From assembly GCA_001664505.1 (NCBI GenBank), contig CP011806.1, positions 1 to 46,821 of the forward strand: DNA of 46,821 bases, given 5' to 3'. Source of the stretch: Acidobacteria bacterium Mor1. Its GTDB lineage: Bacteria; Acidobacteriota; Polarisedimenticolia; Polarisedimenticolales; Polarisedimenticolaceae. The notes under the pieces are model-generated. The model saw only the letters and a program-made list of their open reading frames with translations. It did not search any database and was not told the origin of the DNA. Both the position numbers and the translations under genes were made by a program. This document shows positions 10,501-17,805 of this stretch, one piece after another (the first letter of the stretch is position 1; the number at the start of each line of letters is the position of its first letter).

Positions 10501-13500
10501 ACCGAACCGTTCTGCGTGGTGGTCTGGGTTCCGTCGAGCGGAGCGAAGACCGGGTAACCGTCGGACAGGTTGGCGTTACCGCCACCGGTCACGGCACCGT
10601 ACGGACCGCCGAAGATGTTGAGGATCGAGCCGTCAGCGACGAGATCCACATCAGCGGTGGTGGTGTCGGTGTCCATCTCCCAGGTCAGGAGCGACAGGTT
10701 GTCGGGCAGATCGACGGCCATGTTCCACTGCCAGTCGAGGTGCTCGATGCGCAGGCCGTCGTTGACCTGCTCGATGACGGGAGACTGGAGGATGTCGAAG
10801 ACGCTCAGGATACCGTCGTTACCGACCAGCGTTTCGATACCCTGACAGTCGCCAGGCGTGGCGCCGGTGACCAGGCAGTTGGCCTGGTTCGGCGTGTCGA
10901 TGCGACCGGTGTGCCAGACACCACGGTCACCACCGTTGGAGGTCTGCCAGCCGCAACCACCCTCGAGGCTCCAGTTTTGGTCCAGGAGACCGTTGATCGG
11001 GTCCCGGTCCTCACCGGCTTCGAGCACGTTGTTGAAGTTCTTGTCCTCACCCCACAGCGCGACAATCTGGGCACCGATGTCATCGGTGATAACGCCCCAG
11101 CCCGAGGTGAAGCCACCGTCGTTGCTGTCGAAGTTGAAGGGAGTCAGACCCTGAAGATCCAACTGGGCGTTCTTGCCGTTGGCCGTCGCATCGCTCCACG
11201 TGGTGGTTTCGAAGCGGTAGTCCGTCAGGAAGTCGCCGATGTTGGTCGTGACCTGACCGGCAGGCACGATTTCTTCGTCGTTGTTGTAGTCGCGTTCTTC
11301 GGTGCCACCGGTCAGGAAGTCGGTGGAGTAGAAGAGCTCGGTTTCGTCCACATCGAGGATCTGGCGGCTGACGGCGAGGCCGGTACCGGTCTGACCGGAG
11401 ACGGCAGCGCTGACGCCGAGCAGGAAGTCGACTTCCGGCTCACCCGCGATGGTGTCGTTCATCTGGATGCTGAAGTTGGCCGAGATCGCCGACGTAGCCG
11501 GGATATCGCCCAGGGACTTCACCGGATCCAAGATGGTGAGGTACGGACAGGGAGCGTTGTTTTCACGGTTCGGGTCGGCGCAGTCGGTCGTACCCGGGCG
11601 ACAGTCAGCCGGGCTGTCCGCGTCAGCGACGACGCAAGACAGGGTGGCCTGGACGTTCGACATATCTTCCAGCTCGTTCATGCTGAAAGCGAAGCGGAAG
11701 CCCAGGGACTCACCGGCGTCCATGTAGCGATCGGGGAAGCCGAACTCGAACTTGCCGCGAGCGTTCCGCTCACAGCCGCCTTCCAGGAGCGAGATGCCGT
11801 CCTGGCCGAACTGGACGAAGTTGAGGTCGCCGAAGCCGATTTCGATAGCGCAGTCAACACGCGCGGTGTTGGTGCGCTCCTGGTCGGGATCCGCGGAGCC
11901 GCTGGCTTCGTCAGCGTAGATCGCCCGCAGCTGCTGGCCGTCCTGGATATCCAGGGCGCCGTTGCCGGACTGGGGCTCGGTACCGGTCGAAAGCACGAAG
12001 TCGGTCAGGACGAACCGGAGCGAACCGGGGTCCTGCGAGAACGCGGCGGCGCCGGGGGTCTCGGAATCGACGACCACGTCGTCACCGGTACCCAGCACGC
12101 CGTCGTTACCCGGATCGACCACTTGCAGCGTGGTGCGGCCAGCGATCTCGGCCGGGGTCAGGCCGGCGGCGGCGTCGTCGGTCTCGTCGGTTTCGTTGAC
12201 GACCACGGAGACGAGGTCGTTACAGCCGACGGTACCGGAGAGGAAGCGGATGTTCGAGCCCAGGCAGACACCACCGCTGATGGCGACGGCGTAGTCCTGG
12301 GTACCGGCGAAGGTGTTGGCACCCTGGTCGGTACGGACACGAACGGTCCACTGACCGGCTTCGATCTGAGAGTCGTCGACACCGGAGGTGTCGTCGCCGC
12401 CCGTGCCGTCGAGGCTCGGGTCGGGGCTCAGGAAGACGCCTTCGGTCGGGTTGGCGGTATCGCGGACAGAGTTGGCGCAGGAGGCGAGGCTCCAGGGCGA
12501 CTGGCTCAGGTCCCCGACGTTGCCTTCCGGATCGACGCAATCTTCGCCCGTATCGAGGGCGCCGTTGCGGTCGTTGTCGTCGGTGAAGTAGTTACCGAAG
12601 TAGATGTCACCGCTGGGCGATTCGACTTCGAGGTCGAGGTCGTTCAGCAGGTTGGCATCCGGCGACTCGATCCAGGACAGCGCAACGCGCAGTTCCTGGG
12701 TGTCGTCGCAGACTTCGAAGGTGGAGCTCTGGACCGCGTTGTCGGCGATGGAGCCGGACAGGTCCGTGTTGTTCGCACCGCCCGCGATCGCGCCGTCAGC
12801 GACGATCAGGCCGACCACCGAGGGGTAGCTCGGGTTGGGCAGGGCGTTGTTGAGCTGAACGCGGCCGTAGCCGGATTCGTTGGTGAAACGGTAGGGCAGC
12901 GTGGCCAGCGGGAAACCACCGCCGGGCAGGTTGTTGCCGTCACCGACCCAGTCCGCCGAAGCGATCAGGATCGACTTCACCAGCGCACCGGACACGTTGG
13001 CCACCTGGTCGGAGGCGTTGCCCGGGTTCTGGTCGGTACCGTCAGGGTAGAAGCCCTGGGTCAGGTAGCTGCGGATCAGCGCCGCCGCACCGGCCACGGC
13101 CGGGGAGGCGAAGGAGGTTCCGCTGCGGCCTTCGACGACGATGCACTGGACCGGGTTGTTCTGGTCCTGGTCGGCGGAGACGCAGTTGAACTCGGAGGTG
13201 AGGCCGAACGCGCCACCATCCTGTCCGGGAGCCATCAGGATCGGGGAGACGCGACCGCCTTCCGTGGGCCCGATGGAGGTGAAGCCCGAGCGGTCATCGG
13301 CGTTGAAACCACCGGTGTCCGAGGCGTTGAAGGTCGAGCCGACCGCGATACCGTTCTTCACGTTGGAGAACGAACCGATGGTGCTGGCATCCGGGACACC
13401 GTCACCGTCGTTGTCCGCACCGTCGTTACCCGACGAGGTGAAGACGATGGCGTCGTCGTTATCGAACATGAACTGGTCGATATCGATCGCAGCGCCGGCG

Positions 13501-14873
13501 TACTGGTTGACCGAGTCACCCAGCGAGAAGTTGACGACGCGGACACCGTGGTTGGTGTAGGCATCGCCCATCGAACCGCCCGAGGGCGAGGTGTACAGGT
13601 TACCGACGCTCAGGCCCGGGCGGCTGGCGCACGGATCCGGAGTCGGGTTGACGTACGCATCGTAGAAAGCCAGCTTGGCTTCCGGAGCGACGCCGTCCAG
13701 CGAGAAGTCGGTGCCGTTGTCGTCTTCGGCGGTGTACGGGGTGCCGTACGCCGGCTCGACTTCGGTGGCCCAGCCAACCGCCGTGTTGGACACGGTGTTG
13801 CCGTGGGTGATACCGCCGTCATCGTCGCAGGACAGGAGGTCGCCGAGACCACCGTAAGCGTTGACCGACTGGTAGGTCAGCACCTTGCGGTGAGCGGGAC
13901 CCGGGGTGCCAGCGTCCGTCGAGGTGTCGGAGAATTCACCGACGTCGAGGGACAGACCGGAGTCGAGGACCATGACGGCTTCGCCCTGGCCACGGACGCC
14001 GATGCTCTGGTAGGAGTTGGCGTTCTCGTCGTACACACGCTGCTGGATCGCGTTGGTGGTCTCAGCCGCCGCCGCGAAGGGCTGGTGGTACTCGGAGATC
14101 ATCTGGATCGGCTCGAGCGCGGCCACTTCCGCCAGCTTGCTCCAATGCACGTCCGCACGGATGCGCGTCGGGAAGGCGAAGTGGATGTTGGCGCCGAGGC
14201 TGGTCAGGGTCTGGGCGACGACGTTGACGTCTTCACCCTTGAACACCATGAGATCCAGCGTGTAGGTGTCGGCGAGAGCCTTGGCCGAATCGGCCATCGG
14301 CGCACGACCGATGCTCGGGTGCAGCTTGAATGCCGGGTGGTAGGGCTCGATCGCGATGACGCTGTTCTGGGTTTGCAGAGCAGCGTGCGAGGCCTGGGTC
14401 AGGCGAACGATGAAGGACGCCACGGTGGCGGGCTTCATCACGGCGCCGCCGTTGGCGACGATCGTCTCGCGGATCGACTCGAACGTGCCGTTCGAGAGAG
14501 CTTCCGGCTCGAGCGACAGCACGAAGTACTGGGCGCCCATCGAGCTCAGCTTCACCGAAGTGCGAAGCTGTTCCGGAATCGAGAGTTGACCCCGGGCAAT
14601 GTTGAACGAGCCCGCGGACGTGACAAACACGCCGGGCTCACGGTTGACTTCGCCGTAGAACGGGCCGCTTTCAAAGGGCCAGTTGTAGTTCGAACGCGCG
14701 AACGTCCGAAGCGCACGGCTTTCCTCATCACCACTGGTCGCGGTCAATCCAGCCGAGTGTCCCGAGGACGACTTCGGCTTGATCTGCTCCGCAAGCACAG
14801 TGGACAGAGGAAGGAAGAAAAGACCAGCGATAACCGCGGTTAGCGCCAGTCTAGTCAGAAACCGACGGTGCAT
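7590..14873 (-). CDS. Giant secreted S8 (subtilisin-like) multidomain serine protease
   Basis: A 2,427-residue exported protein. A signal peptide (about residues 1-29) is followed by a region that may be a propeptide (about 50-290). The S8 catalytic domain has the triad in canonical order: D304 (VLDSG), H357 (THGNT) and S587 (GTSFASP), with N483 as oxyanion residue. A P-domain-like jelly roll follows (about 680-850). A long series of beta domains contains acidic DxDxDG-type loops, probably calcium-binding. An immune-inhibitor-A/MAM-like WWIDDVSV lies at about 2187-2194. The extreme C-terminus YWLVRRNACNAGG...DRDTQLP resembles a tail I recall from other Acidobacteriota-type secreted proteins. 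The ATG at 14873 has AGGAGGAGGT directly upstream; the earlier in-frame TTG at 14891 has no SD. It is probably a stand-alone extracellular or cell-surface protease for protein degradation; substrate unknown. Confidence 0.9.
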   Translation of the reverse strand: MHRRFLTRLALTAVIAGLFFLPLSTVLAEQIKPKSSSGHSAGLTATSGDEESRALRTFARSNYNWPFESGPFYGEVNREPGVFVTSAGSFNIARGQLSIPEQLRTSVKLSSMGAQYFVLSLEPEALSNGTFESIRETIVANGGAVMKPATVASFIVRLTQASHAALQTQNSVIAIEPYHPAFKLHPSIGRAPMADSAKALADTYTLDLMVFKGEDVNVVAQTLTSLGANIHFAFPTRIRADVHWSKLAEVAALEPIQMISEYHQPFAAAAETTNAIQQRVYDENANSYQSIGVRGQGEAVMVLDSGLSLDVGEFSDTSTDAGTPGPAHRKVLTYQSVNAYGGLGDLLSCDDDGGITHGNTVSNTAVGWATEVEPAYGTPYTAEDDNGTDFSLDGVAPEAKLAFYDAYVNPTPDPCASRPGLSVGNLYTSPSGGSMGDAYTNHGVRVVNFSLGDSVNQYAGAAIDIDQFMFDNDDAIVFTSSGNDGADNDGDGVPDASTIGSFSNVKNGIAVGSTFNASDTGGFNADDRSGFTSIGPTEGGRVSPILMAPGQDGGAFGLTSEFNCVSADQDQNNPVQCIVVEGRSGTSFASPAVAGAAALIRSYLTQGFYPDGTDQNPGNASDQVANVSGALVKSILIASADWVGDGNNLPGGGFPLATLPYRFTNESGYGRVQLNNALPNPSYPSVVGLIVADGAIAGGANNTDLSGSIADNAVQSSTFEVCDDTQELRVALSWIESPDANLLNDLDLEVESPSGDIYFGNYFTDDNDRNGALDTGEDCVDPEGNVGDLSQSPWSLASCANSVRDTANPTEGVFLSPDPSLDGTGGDDTSGVDDSQIEAGQWTVRVRTDQGANTFAGTQDYAVAISGGVCLGSNIRFLSGTVGCNDLVSVVVNETDETDDAAAGLTPAEIAGRTTLQVVDPGNDGVLGTGDDVVVDSETPGAAAFSQDPGSLRFVLTDFVLSTGTEPQSGNGALDIQDGQQLRAIYADEASGSADPDQERTNTARVDCAIEIGFGDLNFVQFGQDGISLLEGGCERNARGKFEFGFPDRYMDAGESLGFRFAFSMNELEDMSNVQATLSCVVADADSPADCRPGTTDCADPNRENNAPCPYLTILDPVKSLGDIPATSAISANFSIQMNDTIAGEPEVDFLLGVSAAVSGQTGTGLAVSRQILDVDETELFYSTDFLTGGTEERDYNNDEEIVPAGQVTTNIGDFLTDYRFETTTWSDATANGKNAQLDLQGLTPFNFDSNDGGFTSGWGVITDDIGAQIVALWGEDKNFNNVLEAGEDRDPINGLLDQNWSLEGGCGWQTSNGGDRGVWHTGRIDTPNQANCLVTGATPGDCQGIETLVGNDGILSVFDILQSPVIEQVNDGLRIEHLDWQWNMAVDLPDNLSLLTWEMDTDTTTADVDLVADGSILNIFGGPYGAVTGGGNANLSDGYPVFAPLDGTQTTTQNGSVGVNRSGDNSCFFENGAVSSANAGQLGLSKPDDDDVDDDSAGGADDTLTDNGPIRNFTLEAFNGPDMRFSTLEDIYGDSGPSFQGAIGFLVAEGTEDEQPVTGFGAAVDDMVFQWKEIQLDPDTTACTGGACAVLELATTNFFEGSALLNITALDASPYGPDGVNDCNDDGDFTDPGDDTDCDDNGTADIVVKATSETELNGELVVLNNDGGFSYTGTLPISAAVNIPGTLFIAVQGNDAPTVTVTYDDLDDGTGAACDNDVDPAASGRVQVTTVVLFPVGNVIVQSFRLDDTTGSGDGDGVADPNEQVDMFITVSNKTGVDLEGIIARLSSADDNIDCILNPVVNIGNLAADAAVEGAAPFTFHVSDSVSRSTVGEELTAGLVVTMSSDQFDAIVAPQDITLDLDLNITGGAGPTNFLEGFEGGLGQFAPPVEIDQQGSNAASDGFRCQYNDPDFVNSNSYGETACFLGGVVPFLNGNEWQLDNLASRGSAARAYTGGASLHWGVFTPGDPTGALDTYRFGQLETIETANPINLDYSARAGAPNSELSFKHQISLLDTRAVNAGAGEAPDRAVVHVQLADSLTGNPLGSWIKVSPYQNPYDVQGTDNFVDCLFDPTDDGNTEDTFFDPSDPDRRLGPSSTCAPEFSFGFQGNTTPTQFNATALGRAADGPGLDGATGGGTWIESIFDLSRFQGRRLRLRFVTTTIELDGAVQTVQEAFGFNPNPADDGWWIDDVSVSNTLITAANVAVDNGSNLDPNPCLNAACTAVTADLVADPLALPAPGHATELTAVASSADTCVDGTLQFRFYNDNNANGSFDDGLDTLLRDWTDNASIVAAPGGSGDIGVSVRCSSLPSCADDASVTVTVACPSTGTLSDFNETITATDKNTFSWATSQLVAFARGDLDAVRAGGTFVGTVDSFTNEFNSRDSIVDTTTPAPGASLYWLVRRNACNAGGSWDAGGAPDRDTQLP

Positions 14874-14969
14874 ACCTCCTCCTGCGTCCAATAGAAATGA
14901 ACGGGTTCAAACACCTAACCAAAACTGATGCACGCAAAGACGCACATTTCCCCACAAAAAGGTGGCTCT

Positions 14970-14998
14970 CATGTACGTTGAGCCTGAAACCTTGTCAA
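14970..14998 (-). promoter_or_regulatory. Candidate promoter of the giant subtilase gene
   Basis: On the minus strand a perfect -35 TTGACA (14998-14993) is followed after 17 bases by TACATG (14975-14970), a weak -10. The leader would be about 90 bases. No other gene on this strand lies close upstream. Confidence 0.42.
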
Positions 14999-15148
14999 GC
15001 CGAGGTAAGGGCGCGGCAGCGGAGCGCTGAACCGCACGGTTCGGCGCCAAATATGATGCGCCGGACAAGTTGGAAGAATAATGTGTATATACGGCGCTTT
15101 GGGCGCGGCGTTCACGGGTCCCGGCAATTTAGCTATTTGAGGTTTTTC

Positions 15149-15988
15149 GTGTCGGAATTGAGCCGCAAGAAAGATGCAGTCCGCCGTCGGCTGGAGGAAC
15201 TGGGCTCGGTCATCGTGGCCCTGTCCGGAGGGGTGGACAGCTCGGTCCTGCTGATGCTGTCCCTGGAGGCCCTCGGCCGGGAGCGGGTATTGGCCGTAAC
15301 CGGTGTATCTCCTTCACTTGCGGCCCGTGAGCGGGAGCTGGCGGCGCGGGTTGCCGAAGGGCTCGGAGCCCCCCACGAGCTGATCGACACCTCGGAGCTC
15401 CAGAGTCCGGCCTATCGAGCCAACGACGGTAGCCGCTGCTTTCATTGTCGTTCGGAATTGTTCGAGAGGCTGGCCCCGCTGGCCGAGCAGCGGGGCTTCG
15501 ATGCCCTGGTCTACGGAGCGATTACCGACGATCTCGGAGATGTTCGGCCGGGGATGGAGGCGGCTCGGCGCTACCGGGTGGCCGCCCCGCTGCTCGAGGC
15601 GGGTCTGGGGAAGGAAGAGGTCCGCGCCCTGGCCCGGGAAGCGGGCCTGGAGGTCTCGGAAAAGCCCGCCATGGCCTGCCTTTCGTCCCGGTTTCCGGTC
15701 GGTGTCGAGGTGACCGAGGCGGCCCTTCGCCAGGTGGAGCAGGCCGAGGAGGCGCTTCACCTACAGGGCTTCCAGCACTTCCGGGTGCGCTACCACGGCG
15801 AGATCGCCCGGATCGAGCTGGGTCCGTCGGATCTTTCCAGGCTGGCCGACCCGGCATGCCGCGATGCCCTGGTCGCCGGGGTGCGGGAGGCCGGGTTCCG
15901 CTGGGTCACCCTGGACCTGGAAGGCTACCGGCCGGCGGGGACCGCCCCTTCGGCCCGGCTGCTGAGCATCGGCGCTTCCGAGGACTAG
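15149..15988 (+). CDS. larE: LarE-family ATP-dependent sulfur transferase
   Basis: A 279-residue PP-loop enzyme. The SGGVDSS ATP-pyrophosphatase loop is at residues 26-32, a RCFHC pair (C97, C100) lies in the middle, and C177 is in EKPAMACLSSRFPVG. C177 matches the cysteine (C176 in Lactobacillus plantarum) that LarE sacrifices when making the nickel-pincer cofactor of lactate racemase. The enzyme adenylates and then thiolates pyridinium dicarboxylate mononucleotide. The start is GTG at 15149 with GAGG six bases upstream; the open frame runs further upstream but lacks family similarity there. No larA, larB or larC is in the window. Other PP-loop sulfur enzymes are possible but fit less well. 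Confidence 0.85.
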   Translation: MSELSRKKDAVRRRLEELGSVIVALSGGVDSSVLLMLSLEALGRERVLAVTGVSPSLAARERELAARVAEGLGAPHELIDTSELQSPAYRANDGSRCFHCRSELFERLAPLAEQRGFDALVYGAITDDLGDVRPGMEAARRYRVAAPLLEAGLGKEEVRALAREAGLEVSEKPAMACLSSRFPVGVEVTEAALRQVEQAEEALHLQGFQHFRVRYHGEIARIELGPSDLSRLADPACRDALVAGVREAGFRWVTLDLEGYRPAGTAPSARLLSIGASED

Positions 15989-16003
15989 CCGGGAACCGAG
16001 CCC

Positions 16004-16828
16004 CTAGGTCGGGTCGACCCAGTCCCGGATCCCCTCGCCGACCAGGTTGCAGGCCAGCACCGCCAGGAAGAGCATCCCGCCGGGGAACAGGGCCAGCCAC
16101 CAGGCGCGGTCGACGTGGCTGCGTGCCTCCTCCAGGAGCCCGCCCCAGGAGGGGGTCGGCGGACCGATCCCGAGCCCCAGGAACGACAGCAGCGCTTCGG
16201 CCACGATCGCTGCCGCCACGGCAAAGGCGGTAGTGACCAGCACCGGCGCCAGCGCCGCCGGCAGGATATGGCGGATCATGATCCGGCGGTGGCCGCTCCC
16301 CGCGGCCCGGGCAGCCTCGACGACGCCGGTGTTCTTGAGCCGCATGAACTCCCCGCGAAGGAAGCGGGCGACCGGGGTCCAGCCGGTGGCCCCCAGCACC
16401 AGCGCGATCCGGGTCGCATCCGAGGCCGGCAGCCAGGCCCCGGAGGTGGCGATCAGGGTGATCGCCAGCACGATCGAGGGGAAGCAGAGCACCGCTTCGA
16501 TGAACCGTGAGATCGCCAGATCCAGCGCCTTGCCGAAGTAGCCGGCCAGCATCCCGAGGGGCACGCCGATCAGCAGCGCGAAGCCCGCGGCCATGAAGCC
16601 GACCTGGAGGGACACCCGTCCCCCGTGGAGCACCCTAGAGAACAGATCCCGGCCCAGCCCGTCGGTGCCCATCCAGTGCTCGCCGCCGGGGGCCTCGAGT
16701 AGCCGGTCGATATCGATTGCCGCCGGGTCCGCTCCCGTCAGCAGGGGGGCCGCCAGGGCCGTCAGCAGCAGCGTCACGAGGATGGCCGCGCCGGCCTGCA
16801 GGTTGCGTGGGAGCGGGGCCCGGATCAT
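16004..16828 (-). CDS. ABC transporter permease, DppC/OppC type
   Basis: A 274-residue inner-membrane permease of the peptide/nickel class. It has an N-terminal helix, then HWMGTDGLGRDLFSRVLHGGRVSL, the signature after the N-terminal segment of DppC/OppC proteins. Five further hydrophobic segments follow, with the EAARAAGSGHRRIMIRHILP coupling-helix (EAA) loop that docks on the ATPase. The start ATG at 16828 overlaps the stop of the DppB-like gene (ATGA). The frame is open far upstream, but that part is a shadow of the neighbours. It is the last gene of the operon, ending 15 bases from the convergent larE. Confidence 0.92.
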   Translation of the reverse strand: MIRAPLPRNLQAGAAILVTLLLTALAAPLLTGADPAAIDIDRLLEAPGGEHWMGTDGLGRDLFSRVLHGGRVSLQVGFMAAGFALLIGVPLGMLAGYFGKALDLAISRFIEAVLCFPSIVLAITLIATSGAWLPASDATRIALVLGATGWTPVARFLRGEFMRLKNTGVVEAARAAGSGHRRIMIRHILPAALAPVLVTTAFAVAAAIVAEALLSFLGLGIGPPTPSWGGLLEEARSHVDRAWWLALFPGGMLFLAVLACNLVGEGIRDWVDPT

Positions 16829-17805
16829 CGCTGCTCCCGGGTGCGGGGGTCGAACCAGGTGTAGGCCAGATCCGCCAGGAAGATCCCGGCCAGGGTGGCG
16901 AGGCCCGAGAGCAGGGTCAGGGCCATCACCGTGGGCAGATCGCGGTCGAAGACCGCCTGGACGAACAGCTGCCCGAGACCGGGAATCGAGAACACGTTCT
17001 CGACGATCACCGAGCCGCCGACCAGCGAAGGGAGCAGGAACCCGGCCAGGGTCAGGAGCGGTACCGCGGCCTGGCGGAACCCGTGGCGCAGCAGCACGCT
17101 CCACGAGGACAGTCCCCGGGCCCGGGCGGCCCGCGCGCTGTCGGCGCCCAGGTTCTCCAGCAGGTTGGCCCGCACGAAGCGGGAGAGGTAGGCGACTCCG
17201 CCGTAGCTCATGACGATCACCGGCAGCACCAGGTGAGCCAGCAGGTCGCCGAAGCGTGCCGTGGCCGACAGCCGGGCTGCGCTGTCGCTGTGCAGGCCGT
17301 ATAGCGGCAGCCAGCCGAGGCGCACGGCGAAGAGGATCTGCAGCAGCAGGGCAGCCCAGAAGCTCGGAAGCGAATAAAGCGCGTAGACCCCTCCGGCCGA
17401 CAGCCGGTCGAACCAGGACCCGGGGCGATACGCGGCCAGGGTGCCCAGCGGGACCGAGACCAGCAGCATCAACGCCAGGGAGCAGCCGCCCAGCAGCAGG
17501 GTCGGCGGCAGCCTTTCGGCGATCTTGTCGGCGACCTGGCGGCGGTCCACCAGGGAGCGCCCCAGATCCCCCTGGGCCAGGTCTCCCAGCCACCGCAGAT
17601 AGCGCTCGTGCACCGGCCGGTCGAGGTGGTAGAGGGCGCGCAACTCGGCGATCCACTCGGGCGAGAGCCCGCGCATGACCTCGTCCTCGGCGTTCTGGAT
17701 CGGGTCGGTCTGGGTCAGCGAGACCAGACCGAAGACCAGGGCGGTGACGAGCAGCAGCGTCACCCCCGATGCGGCGGCCCGTCGGAATACCGTTCGCAGG
17801 CTCAT
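16825..17805 (-). CDS. ABC transporter permease, DppB/OppB type
   Basis: A 326-residue inner-membrane permease that would pair with the DppC-like protein. It shows the N-terminal helix, the GDLGRSLVDRRQVADKIAERLPPTL block and about six membrane segments. The coupling loop DSARAARARGLSSWSVLLRHGFRQA precedes the last helices. The chain ends in LADLAYTWFDPRTR, as in the family. Its ATG overlaps the stop of the binding-protein gene and its stop overlaps the DppC-like start, so the three are translationally coupled. Confidence 0.93.
   Translation of the reverse strand: MSLRTVFRRAAASGVTLLLVTALVFGLVSLTQTDPIQNAEDEVMRGLSPEWIAELRALYHLDRPVHERYLRWLGDLAQGDLGRSLVDRRQVADKIAERLPPTLLLGGCSLALMLLVSVPLGTLAAYRPGSWFDRLSAGGVYALYSLPSFWAALLLQILFAVRLGWLPLYGLHSDSAARLSATARFGDLLAHLVLPVIVMSYGGVAYLSRFVRANLLENLGADSARAARARGLSSWSVLLRHGFRQAAVPLLTLAGFLLPSLVGGSVIVENVFSIPGLGQLFVQAVFDRDLPTVMALTLLSGLATLAGIFLADLAYTWFDPRTREQR

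Noticed and set aside
7599-14843. A 2,414-codon plus-strand open frame opposite the subtilase gene
   Set aside because: It lies exactly codon-for-codon opposite the real gene, its translation is rich in V, R, G, D and E with no domain or signal peptide, and it exists because the sense gene avoids TTA, CTA and TCA.
15070-15091. TTGGAA and TATATA before larE as a promoter
   Set aside because: The two hexamers are only 10 bases apart, too close for a sigma-70 promoter.
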